DNA of 64,000 nt. Origin: Alishewanella tabrizica (GTDB lineage: Bacteria > Pseudomonadota > Gammaproteobacteria > Enterobacterales > Alteromonadaceae). Within the stretch, counting starts at the first letter, position 1. Every line of letters begins with the position of its first letter. The stretch spans positions 186,001-250,000 of the forward strand of contig NZ_BMYR01000002.1 of the NCBI RefSeq assembly GCF_014652375.1, given 5' to 3'. A program made the position numbers and the translations under genes. The notes under the pieces are model-generated. The model was given only the letters and a program-made list of their open reading frames with translations. It made no database searches and had not been told where the DNA came from. Below, in pieces: positions 52,479 to 61,255 of the stretch.

Positions 52479-55271
52479 ATGCATCCACAATTTATTGAAG
52501 GCGTAAAACGCTGTGTGCCTGCGGATCGCTATTTTGATGATCCGCTCGCAACGCTTGCCTTTGGTACTGATGCCAGCTTTTACCGTTTAATTCCCAAATT
52601 GGTTCTGCGCGTTGAAAGTGAAGCCGAAGTCACACAATTACTGATGTTAGCTAATCAGTACAAGGTCGCTCTCACATTTCGTGCCGCAGGAACCAGTCTA
52701 TCCGGACAAGCGGTTACCGATTCGGTATTGTTGGTATTGGGTGAGAACTGGCAGCAGCATCAAATAGATGGATTGGGTGATAAAATTCGTTTAGCACCGG
52801 GAGTGATTGGTGCCCAAGCCAATAAATGGCTGGCGCCCTATGGCCGGAAAATCGGCCCCGATCCCGCCTCGATTAATACCTGTAAAATTGGCGGCATTGT
52901 GGCGAACAATGCCAGTGGTATGTGTTGTGGTACAGCGCAAAATAGTTTTAATACCCTAGCTGCAATGCGGGTAGTGCTTGTTGATGGTACTGTACTCGAT
53001 ACCGAAGATGCCGAAAATGTGGCGGCATTTCGAGAAAGTCATGCTCCCTTACTCTCGCAGCTGGCCAGCCTTGCTAGGCAGTGCCGCGCCAATCCAGAAC
53101 TTAGCGAGAAAATTCGGCACAAATATCGTTTAAAAAACACGATGGGGTTTTCGCTCAATGCCTTAACCGAATTTACCGATCCGATTGATATTTTGATTCA
53201 TCTTATGGTGGGTTCTGAAGGCTGTTTGGGTTTCATCAGCCGTGTTACCTACCATACAGTGCCAGAGCATCCCTACAAAGCCACCGCGCTCTGGGTATTT
53301 CCAGATATCATCAGTTGTTGTGAGGCTGTGACCTTATTAAAAACCGCGCCTGTGTCAGCGGTTGAGCTGCTTGATAGGCGCAGTTTACGCTCAGTGCAAG
53401 CGAAACCAGGTCTACCTGAGTGGGTCGCGAGCTTATCAGACGGTGCTGCCGCGTTATTAATAGAGAGCCGGGCGGCAACTGCTGCGGTATTAGCAGAGCA
53501 ACTTGGCACGATAACCAGGTTGTTAGCCGGCTTTACTACGGAACAGCGGGTTGATTTCAGTACAGATCCGAAAGTCTACGAGCAATTATGGGCCATTCGC
53601 AAAGGCACTTTTCCGGCAGTTGGCGCCGTACGGAAAACGGGTACTACGGTGATAATTGAAGATGTGACCTTTCCATTAGCGCGTTTGGCAGAGGGAGTGC
53701 AGGCATTACAGCAGTTATTTGATCGCTATCACTACCACGAGGCCATTATTTTTGGTCATGCTTTAGAGGGCAATCTGCATTTTGTGTTTACCCAAGGCTT
53801 TGACGAGCCTGCTCAGATCGCGCGCTATGAGGCTTTTATGCAAGAGGTCGCGCAGCTAGTAGCGGTAGAGTTTGGCGGGGCTTTAAAAGCAGAACATGGT
53901 ACAGGTCGAAACATGGCGCCTTTTGTTGAGTTAGAATGGGGCTCAGAGGCGTATCTGTTAATGTGGCAGCTAAAAAAGCTGTTAGATCCTAATACCATTC
54001 TTAATCCTGATGTGGTGCTAAGCCAGGACAAAAACATTCATTTAAAACATTTAAAAAGCTTACCTGCTACCCACGACTTAGTGGATAAATGTATTGAATG
54101 TGGATTTTGTGAGCCGGTTTGCCCATCACGTAAACTAACCTTAACACCGCGCCAACGTATTGTGGTTCAGCGCGAAATTAGTCGGTTAACGGCCAGTAAC
54201 GAATCAGCAGCCGTGCTTGAAACGTTAAAAGCGGATTATGAATATCAAGGTAATGCCAGTTGTGCGGCGTGCGGTATGTGCAGCACCGCATGCCCAGTAG
54301 GGATTAATACCGGGGCTTTAACTCAACAATTACGTGCTATATCGAATAAATCCTATCAAGGGATAGCGGGATTGGCATCTCGGCATTTTCGTTTGCTTAC
54401 GGCGGTGGCTAAAACCGGGCTTCGAGTCGGGCATTTTAGCCATCGGCTGCTGGGTAAAGTTACTCCTTTCTGGCATCAGGCCATGCCGTTGGCTAACACT
54501 ACGCCTATTAACACTACAAGGCCCAACCAAGCACCTGGCAATAATGCAGTAACGACAGATCAGAAAGGGAAGCCCGTCATTTACTTTAGTAGCTGCAGTA
54601 ATCGCGTTATGGGGCCTATGGCGGGAAGTGCCGATAATCGGAGTTTACAGCAGGTAAGCGCTAGCTTACTGGCAAAAGCGGGCTACCAGCTGATTATACC
54701 TGAAGGACTCGCGAATCAGTGCTGCGGTATGCCATTTCAATCTAAAGGCCAGTTTGCGGCGCAAGCCACACAGCTGCAACAGCTTAATGCGTGGTTATTA
54801 CACCATAGCCAGAATGGTGCTATTCCTATTTTTTCTGATGCCAGCCCTTGCAGCCTAACCGTAAAAGGCAAACTGGATCCCCGTTTAAACGTGTATGACA
54901 GCATCGACTTTATTCGTGAATATGTGCTACCAACCCTGCGTATTCAAAAACAAATTACGCCAATAGCATTACATATCAGTTGTAGCGCTAGGCAATTGGG
55001 ACAAGCTGACACCTTGCATGCGTTGGTAGCGGCGTGTACTGAGCACGTGATCTTACCTGAGGGCATAACGTGCTGTGGGTTTGCTGGCGATAAAGGTTTC
55101 TTTTTGCCAGAACTCAATGCGTCGGCGCTATCAGGCTTAGCGGCGCAGGTAAGTGAGTGCTCACGGGGGGTGTCCAGCAGTCGTACCTGTGAAATAGGCC
55201 TCAGTCGGCATAGTGGTATTGAGTATCAGCATCTACTCTATTTAGTCGATAGCATTAGTTCATCTGGTTAG
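52479..55271 (+). CDS. FAD-linked oxidase with Fe-S and CCG domains (D-lactate/2-hydroxyacid dehydrogenase type)
   Basis: A 930-residue fused oxidoreductase. Order: PCMH FAD-binding domain (FRAAGTSLSGQAVTDSVLLVL, KIGPDPASINTCKIGGIVANNASGMCCGTAQN, VGSEGCLGFISRVTY), FAD-oxidase C-terminal domain (GHALEGNLHFVFTQ, KAEHGTGRNMAPFV), two 4Fe-4S motifs (CIECGFCEPVCPS and CAACGMCSTACP, about residues 532-615), and a cysteine-rich C-terminal part with two CCG blocks (CCGMPF, CCGFAGDKG). This is the architecture of quinone-linked D-lactate dehydrogenases. The substrate here is unknown. Start at ATG 52479 (GAGG 5 bp upstream) rather than a TTG five codons earlier. Confidence 0.87.
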   Translation: MHPQFIEGVKRCVPADRYFDDPLATLAFGTDASFYRLIPKLVLRVESEAEVTQLLMLANQYKVALTFRAAGTSLSGQAVTDSVLLVLGENWQQHQIDGLGDKIRLAPGVIGAQANKWLAPYGRKIGPDPASINTCKIGGIVANNASGMCCGTAQNSFNTLAAMRVVLVDGTVLDTEDAENVAAFRESHAPLLSQLASLARQCRANPELSEKIRHKYRLKNTMGFSLNALTEFTDPIDILIHLMVGSEGCLGFISRVTYHTVPEHPYKATALWVFPDIISCCEAVTLLKTAPVSAVELLDRRSLRSVQAKPGLPEWVASLSDGAAALLIESRAATAAVLAEQLGTITRLLAGFTTEQRVDFSTDPKVYEQLWAIRKGTFPAVGAVRKTGTTVIIEDVTFPLARLAEGVQALQQLFDRYHYHEAIIFGHALEGNLHFVFTQGFDEPAQIARYEAFMQEVAQLVAVEFGGALKAEHGTGRNMAPFVELEWGSEAYLLMWQLKKLLDPNTILNPDVVLSQDKNIHLKHLKSLPATHDLVDKCIECGFCEPVCPSRKLTLTPRQRIVVQREISRLTASNESAAVLETLKADYEYQGNASCAACGMCSTACPVGINTGALTQQLRAISNKSYQGIAGLASRHFRLLTAVAKTGLRVGHFSHRLLGKVTPFWHQAMPLANTTPINTTRPNQAPGNNAVTTDQKGKPVIYFSSCSNRVMGPMAGSADNRSLQQVSASLLAKAGYQLIIPEGLANQCCGMPFQSKGQFAAQATQLQQLNAWLLHHSQNGAIPIFSDASPCSLTVKGKLDPRLNVYDSIDFIREYVLPTLRIQKQITPIALHISCSARQLGQADTLHALVAACTEHVILPEGITCCGFAGDKGFFLPELNASALSGLAAQVSECSRGVSSSRTCEIGLSRHSGIEYQHLLYLVDSISSSG

Positions 55272-55285
55272 CCGTTGTAATGAGA

Positions 55286-57733
55286 TTAACGTTCGGGTAG
55301 GGGCTGATGAACGCTTGTTGTTAGCGGCTGAGTAAACCACTTACTGCGCAGTAAATCTGCTGCGGATAAGGGTTTACTGAAAAAATACCCCTGAAAGTGT
55401 TGGCAGTGTTCTGCACACAATAATTGCAATTGCTCCGCCGTTTCTATGCCTTCTGCGGTGATGTGTAATTGCAGTTCATGTGCTAAATGAATGATCGCTA
55501 ACGTGAGACGTTTAGCTTTGGCGTTATCTAATTTATTAATAAAACTACGATCAATTTTTAAGATATCCACCGGGTAGTAATCTAAATAGCTTAACGAGGA
55601 ATAGCCGGTACCAAAGTCATCTAAGGCAATGGTAAAACCGAGCATCTTTAATTGGCGTAATTGCTGATTAAGCCTCGTCGAATTTTCTAACAAAACGCTT
55701 TCGGTAATTTCAAGGATCAATGCTTGCGCGGGCAATTGGTTTTCTGTAAGTAATTGCATCAGCTCTGAAGGCAACTCTGGGTTAGTAAAGTCTGATGCAC
55801 TAAAATTGACACTTAATTTTAAATGCGGTTGCTGTAAACGCCATGTTTGCAAATGTTTAAGTCCCTCTTTCAGCATTTGCCAAGTGAGTTGTTGTATTAA
55901 GCCCTCTTCTTCAAGCATCGGTATAAACACCTCGGGGCTTACCGGTCCTTGAAATTTATGCTGCCATCGGCAGAGTAGCTCAACGCTATATAGCTGATTA
56001 TCTTTTGTAACAATAGGTTGAAATACCGGATAGAATTCGTGCTGCTGCAAAGCCTGTTTAATACTTTGCTGTAATTGATAGCGTTTGCTTAAATCCGTTT
56101 GCATGGTGCTATTAAAAAACTGTATTTGGTAACTCTGTTTCTCTTTTGCTTGGTGTAACGCTATGTTGGCTTGTTGAATCATCAGCTCTGAGCTCTCAGA
56201 AAAAGCGTCCGAGCTGGTGATACCGACGCTTGCAGACAAATTCAATTCAGAAATTAGGGTACCCGTGCTTTGCGTGAGTGAGATCAGTAGATTTTCAGCC
56301 AAGCGTTGGGCCGTAGTTTGCGAGGTGTTTTGTAAAAGAAGCCAAAACTCATCACCGTTTTGACGATAAAGTTGATCTTTCGTATCCAGCTGTTGCATCA
56401 GTTTCCATGCCACAGTCTGCAGCAACAAATCACCGGTCTGATGACCATAAACATCATTCACTAAATGAAATTTATTTAAATCGAGTTTAAGTAAATAAAA
56501 AGGTATTTTTTGATGTTGCATACTTTCGATATCTTTATGCAGCTGCCATAAAGTAGGTAATGCCGTCAGCGTATCTAGGTGTTGAACAAGTTCAGGTTGG
56601 CGCATTAACTTACGTTTTTGCTGATGCAATAAGCGACTACGCTTTACCCGTGCTTCAACAATCATCAGTAAGCGCCAGGGGGCAATAGGTTTGTGGACAA
56701 ACTCATCACCCGCTAAACGCACGGCAGCCATTTTTTCGTCTAAGCTTTCGTCTGCCGACATAAACACTAAAGGTGTGTCTATTAATTCAACATGTTGGCG
56801 AATTATTTGGCCAAGCTCTAAACCATGACAATCGGGCATATGTAAATCAATCAGGACCAATTCCGGTTGATGTTTAAGCATGAGTGTTAAGGCATACTCT
56901 GGCTTTTGGCAGCAGAGTACTTTGTAACCTGCCATTTGTAATGTTTGCCGGTAAAACCGCAACACATCATGATCATCATCAATTAACATGACACGATAGG
57001 GATCTTGTTCAGATTTTTGATAGAGACTGCCCAGCAATTGACAGAGCTTATCGCTATCAATCGGTTTTGCCAGAAAGTGGCTACTGCCTGCACGAATGGC
57101 CGCCAATCGACTGGTAAAATTATCATGTGCTGAAATAAACAACACAGGAAACGTCACGCCTTGTTGTTGCCTCACTTGGATTAAATACTCAGCGCCTGCG
57201 GTATCGCCCTCAGGAAATGCCATATCGCAAAGTAAGATTAAGGGATTATGTTTTGCTACCGTATCCGCCAGTAAGCGGATATCTTGCACCGCTATTACCT
57301 CATAGCCTGCTTTTTCTAAGGTATCACTGAGAAAGTTAAGTAGATCAGCGTCATCATCGGCAATCACTATTTTTCGTTTTGTGGATGAGGATTCGACAAT
57401 ATCAGCCTGCTGATGACTAATCGAAGACGGTAATGCTTTAACATGCTCAAGCTCAAGCAATAACTCACTTAAGGATAATTTAATCGTCAAAAAAGATGTG
57501 TGTTCCGTCGACTTAAGTAAGTTATTCAAGACTTGCGCTAAGCGAGATATTTCCGGAAATCCATAGATGGCGCCTGAACCCGCCAATTGATGACATAATT
57601 GACGAAGTTCGTCTAATTGGGTTGATTGGTCTTCGTGGGGAATGTTGTTGTAAAGATTTTGCAAGCGCTCCGCTTTATAGCTGAGATTTTGGCGATATTT
57701 TATCTGCATGGCACGCCATTTGTTGCTATCCAT
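55286..57733 (-). CDS. Hpt-REC-REC-GGDEF-EAL signalling protein
   Basis: An 815-residue cytoplasmic regulator of cyclic-di-GMP. Domains: Hpt (about 10-100, His48 in CHQLAGSGAIYGF), receiver 1 (121-240, Asp170), receiver 2 (247-365, Asp296), GGDEF (about 385-540) with NGDEF at 459-463, and EAL (about 550-800). The EAL catalytic set looks intact: ELLCRW at 585, ILEITES, DDFGTGYSSLSYL, ILKID, ITAEGIET and QGYFFSKP. The first Gly of GGDEF is Asn, so cyclase activity is doubtful and phosphodiesterase output is likely. Divergent from a hybrid kinase, its probable phosphodonor. Confidence 0.9.
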   Translation of the reverse strand: MDSNKWRAMQIKYRQNLSYKAERLQNLYNNIPHEDQSTQLDELRQLCHQLAGSGAIYGFPEISRLAQVLNNLLKSTEHTSFLTIKLSLSELLLELEHVKALPSSISHQQADIVESSSTKRKIVIADDDADLLNFLSDTLEKAGYEVIAVQDIRLLADTVAKHNPLILLCDMAFPEGDTAGAEYLIQVRQQQGVTFPVLFISAHDNFTSRLAAIRAGSSHFLAKPIDSDKLCQLLGSLYQKSEQDPYRVMLIDDDHDVLRFYRQTLQMAGYKVLCCQKPEYALTLMLKHQPELVLIDLHMPDCHGLELGQIIRQHVELIDTPLVFMSADESLDEKMAAVRLAGDEFVHKPIAPWRLLMIVEARVKRSRLLHQQKRKLMRQPELVQHLDTLTALPTLWQLHKDIESMQHQKIPFYLLKLDLNKFHLVNDVYGHQTGDLLLQTVAWKLMQQLDTKDQLYRQNGDEFWLLLQNTSQTTAQRLAENLLISLTQSTGTLISELNLSASVGITSSDAFSESSELMIQQANIALHQAKEKQSYQIQFFNSTMQTDLSKRYQLQQSIKQALQQHEFYPVFQPIVTKDNQLYSVELLCRWQHKFQGPVSPEVFIPMLEEEGLIQQLTWQMLKEGLKHLQTWRLQQPHLKLSVNFSASDFTNPELPSELMQLLTENQLPAQALILEITESVLLENSTRLNQQLRQLKMLGFTIALDDFGTGYSSLSYLDYYPVDILKIDRSFINKLDNAKAKRLTLAIIHLAHELQLHITAEGIETAEQLQLLCAEHCQHFQGYFFSKPLSAADLLRSKWFTQPLTTSVHQPLPER

Positions 57734-57918
57734 AGAGTAATTGCCATCTAAAATTTAACGCTATGAATATTACATTAGCAAAAGAAACACATTTTGCATC
57801 CTAAACATTGTATATATTTTTGGTAAAGAACTTGTGCTATGGTAAATAGTATTGGACGCATCTTTTAAAGAATTAATCTGGATTTCTCTGGGTTAATGGC
57901 AAGTCATGGAAAGAAAAA

Positions 57919-60831
57919 ATGAAAAAAATACTCAAGAAGCTTTTTATCCATAAGTTTTTTTTCTTACTGGCTTTTGTGGTAGTTTTTATCTTTGTTTTCA
58001 CCAACATTTACACGCAAACCAATCGAAAACAATATTCGCAGGCCCTGATCGCCGATATTTATCGGGTCCAGCAAACCAAACAGCAATTATTGCAGCAACA
58101 AGCCGAACGCCATCTCAAACTGGCTGTTAATTTAATTGCTACTGACCAACAATTAAGCGCGTTAATTTACCAAGCTGCCACGCGTTATCAACAAGCAGGT
58201 ATTAATGCTGATCTCGTTGAATTGCGTGAAGCAATACAACCTATTTTAAATGCCTATTGGCGACAACTCGAACCATTTGGTGCCAGCCAGCTGCATCTAC
58301 ATTTAGCACCAGATGCCTTTACGTTACTACGAGCGCATCGACCAGACCGGCATAGCGATATCCTCAAAGATATTAGGCCGATGATTGTTACTAGTTTAAC
58401 TCAGGCGCAACCTATTACTGCGACAGAGCTGGGGCGGCATGGTTTAGGTTTACGTTCTGTTGTGCCCTTGCTTGATCACGCTGGCAACGCTATTGCGGCA
58501 ATCGAAGTGGGGTTTAATTTACAAAATGTATTTACCCAAAATACAGGGCATGCTTCTGTTAAATTTGGTGCTGACCAAGTTGTTGCAGAACATATCGAAT
58601 TACTCGTGATGCCTAAGGTAACGGCAGTGTTGCATCAAGATACTCAAGCAAGTTGGTATGTTAGCCAATATTGGCATGCTCCTAAGCCATCCGAGATGTT
58701 AATTTTTTGGTTGGAGAATGATCTGATTCCTGCGGAAATCAGCGAAGCGACGCAATTAATACTGCCTTATGAAGATCGAATGTTTGCATTATCACTGCTC
58801 CCTTGGCCACTTTGGGGGTCTAACGAACCTAATGCTTTACTGGTGAGTTTAAGTTGGCAAGACATTAGTCAACAAATAAGCGCGCAACATCAAGTAGATC
58901 GTACCATAGAATTAACATGGCTAATTACGTTAATTGCCGTTGTTCTTATTAGTCTTTCACTTATGGCTTATTTCCGCCGACAAGCTAAGCAAGAAATGAA
59001 CGAGCAGCAATTGCTGGTGAAAAAGTCAGAGCAAAAACTATCAGCTTTGTATCAATTATCACCACTGCCTATTTTACTAAATCGGTTTTCTGACGGGGCC
59101 TTTGTTGAGGCGAATCCAGCCATGGAAACGTTAATTGGGTACACTCCTGAGGAGTTAAGTCGTCTAAGTTATTGGGATTTAACGCCAGAATGTTATGCAC
59201 AAGCAGAGCAACTTCAGCTTAAATCACTAACAGATACGGGGCGTTATGGTCCATATTTCAAACAATACAAGCACAAAAATGGCGAACTTATTGATATTGA
59301 GCTGAATGGGGTATTGTTTAACGATGGAACAGGTGAAAGTTACATTTGGACCATCATCAAAGATATTCGAGATATTAAGCGCGTTGAACGACTAAAAGAT
59401 GATTTTGTATCAACAGTGAGCCACGAATTAAGAACCCCATTAACCTCGATTGCAGGATCACTAGGTTTAGTATTGGGAGGTGCTGGGGGAGAGTTAAGCC
59501 CGAAGGCCGAAAAATTATTAAGCATTGCGCACAAAAACAGCCAGCGTTTAAATTTATTGATCAATGATTTGCTGGATATCGATAAGCTTATGGCGGGTAA
59601 AATGCGGTTTAGTCAGGAGTTGGTCTCTTTGCCTAAGTTGCTGGAAGATACGCTTGAACAAAACCAGCCTTATGCTCGACAGCATCAAGTAACACTCAAT
59701 CTTATCGCTTCGCCGAGACTGTATTTATGGATAGACAGTGCCCGTATCCAACAAGTGTTAGCAAATTTTATTTCTAATGCCATTAAATTTTCTCCGATAA
59801 ATGATGTTGTGGTGATTAGTGCAGAACAAATAGATGATCGTGTTCGGATAGCGATAAAAGACAATGGTCCGGGCATTAAGCTACTTGATCAGCATCGCTT
59901 ATTTAAACGCTTTTCACAGTTAGAACAATATGAACAATCAAAAGGGGGAACAGGGCTTGGCTTAGCCATTAGCCGCGAGATTATTATCCATTCTGGTGGC
60001 GATGTTGGCGTAAACTCGGTATGTGGTGAGGGCGCGACGTTTTGGTTTGAATTACCGATTCATCAACTACGCGCTAATAGCTTAACAACCGGAACTATAC
60101 TGGTTGTGGAAGATGATAAAGATACCGCCGAGTTGTTATGTGATTTACTAAAAGCGCAACAATATGCTGCAGAGTGGGTTGCTGATGGAAAGTCAGCGTG
60201 GCAAAAGCTGCAAGTGCAGAAATTTGCGGCCATCACCCTCGATTTAAAACTCAAAGATGAAAGTGGCGCCGATTTTTTTCTTAAATTACGAGATAATCCG
60301 GCGACGGCAGATATCCCAGTATTAATTATTTCGGCGTTCATTGAAAAAGGTAAATTACAATTATCGGCTCTGGCGAATGCGCTAGATTGGATTGAGAAAC
60401 CGGTTTCTGCAGAATTACTGGGGTTAAAATTAAGTCAATTATTAAATCAACTGCCACGGCTTGATCGTTATCATAAAATCTTACATATTGAAGATGATAA
60501 TGACATAGTTACTATTATGCGGATGCAGCTAGAAGGCCTTTGTGAATATCATGCAGTGGCCAGCTTAAGTGAAGCCAGAATAGCCTTGTCGAAAGATCGA
60601 TTTGAACTAGTATTGTTAGATCTAGGCTTACCTGATGGTGATGGTATGAGCTTGTTACCCTCCATTGTCGAATGCCAGGGTGAGATCCCGGTGGTGATAT
60701 TTTCAGCACAGGATGTGAGTTTAGCTGATTGGGCTAAAGTAAACGCAGTATTCAGTAAAAGTCGTATCAATACAGATTTACTTGCGCGGTATCTTCGAAA
60801 AATACTTGAAAACAGCACATCCAAATCATAA
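57919..60831 (+). CDS. Hybrid sensor histidine kinase with two receivers
   Basis: A 970-residue membrane kinase. One N-terminal membrane segment (about 12-31), a periplasmic double-Cache-like sensor (about 35-325, with LHLHLAPDAFTLLRAHRPDRHSDILKDIRP and GLGLRSVVPLLD), a second segment (about 332-350), a PAS domain (about 375-490), HisKA with His502 (VSHELRTP), an HATPase domain (DNGPGIK, GGTGLGLAISREII), and receivers with Asp775 and Asp901. Cytoplasmic signals would flow along receivers to the divergent Hpt protein or the following CheY-like protein. The LHLHLAP-RAHRPD pattern resembles aldehyde or small-molecule binding sensors. Ligand unknown. Confidence 0.92.
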   Translation: MKKILKKLFIHKFFFLLAFVVVFIFVFTNIYTQTNRKQYSQALIADIYRVQQTKQQLLQQQAERHLKLAVNLIATDQQLSALIYQAATRYQQAGINADLVELREAIQPILNAYWRQLEPFGASQLHLHLAPDAFTLLRAHRPDRHSDILKDIRPMIVTSLTQAQPITATELGRHGLGLRSVVPLLDHAGNAIAAIEVGFNLQNVFTQNTGHASVKFGADQVVAEHIELLVMPKVTAVLHQDTQASWYVSQYWHAPKPSEMLIFWLENDLIPAEISEATQLILPYEDRMFALSLLPWPLWGSNEPNALLVSLSWQDISQQISAQHQVDRTIELTWLITLIAVVLISLSLMAYFRRQAKQEMNEQQLLVKKSEQKLSALYQLSPLPILLNRFSDGAFVEANPAMETLIGYTPEELSRLSYWDLTPECYAQAEQLQLKSLTDTGRYGPYFKQYKHKNGELIDIELNGVLFNDGTGESYIWTIIKDIRDIKRVERLKDDFVSTVSHELRTPLTSIAGSLGLVLGGAGGELSPKAEKLLSIAHKNSQRLNLLINDLLDIDKLMAGKMRFSQELVSLPKLLEDTLEQNQPYARQHQVTLNLIASPRLYLWIDSARIQQVLANFISNAIKFSPINDVVVISAEQIDDRVRIAIKDNGPGIKLLDQHRLFKRFSQLEQYEQSKGGTGLGLAISREIIIHSGGDVGVNSVCGEGATFWFELPIHQLRANSLTTGTILVVEDDKDTAELLCDLLKAQQYAAEWVADGKSAWQKLQVQKFAAITLDLKLKDESGADFFLKLRDNPATADIPVLIISAFIEKGKLQLSALANALDWIEKPVSAELLGLKLSQLLNQLPRLDRYHKILHIEDDNDIVTIMRMQLEGLCEYHAVASLSEARIALSKDRFELVLLDLGLPDGDGMSLLPSIVECQGEIPVVIFSAQDVSLADWAKVNAVFSKSRINTDLLARYLRKILENSTSKS

Positions 60832-60844
60832 ATGAGAGGTTAAC

Positions 60845-61243
60845 ATGACATTAACGCGCATTATGCATGTAGAAGACGACGAATCTATTCGCGCAGTAGC
60901 AGAAATTGCGCTGGTGGATGTAGCGGGGTTTGAATTATTAAGTTGTGATGGTGGATATAGTGCATTAGCGCAGGTGGAGGCTTTTAAACCACAGTTAATT
61001 TTGTTAGACGTGATGATGCCGCAAATGGATGGTTTGCAAACGTTTGCTGCGATAAAACAAATACCCAGTCAGGCAAAGGTTCCCGTGGTGTTTATGACCG
61101 CAAAAATTCAGCAAGCTGAAAAGCAACAGTATGTGGATGCTGGCGCACTGGCGGTAATAGATAAGCCTTTTGATCCTATGTTGTTGGGGGAAACATTGGA
61201 AAGTTTGTACGACGCTTTCTTACGCCAGAACCCTACTACCTAG
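60845..61243 (+). CDS. Single-domain CheY-like response regulator
   Basis: A 132-residue receiver with no output domain. Acidic pocket VEDDE (9-13), phosphoacceptor Asp55 in LLDVMMPQMDG, Thr in VFMTAK and Lys in IDKPFDP are all present. It lies 14 bp after the hybrid kinase and 12 bp before the next kinase, with GAGG ahead of the start, so it probably shuttles phosphate between these kinases and an Hpt protein or acts by protein interaction. Confidence 0.95.
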   Translation: MTLTRIMHVEDDESIRAVAEIALVDVAGFELLSCDGGYSALAQVEAFKPQLILLDVMMPQMDGLQTFAAIKQIPSQAKVPVVFMTAKIQQAEKQQYVDAGALAVIDKPFDPMLLGETLESLYDAFLRQNPTT

Positions 61244-61255
61244 ATTTTTCAAACA

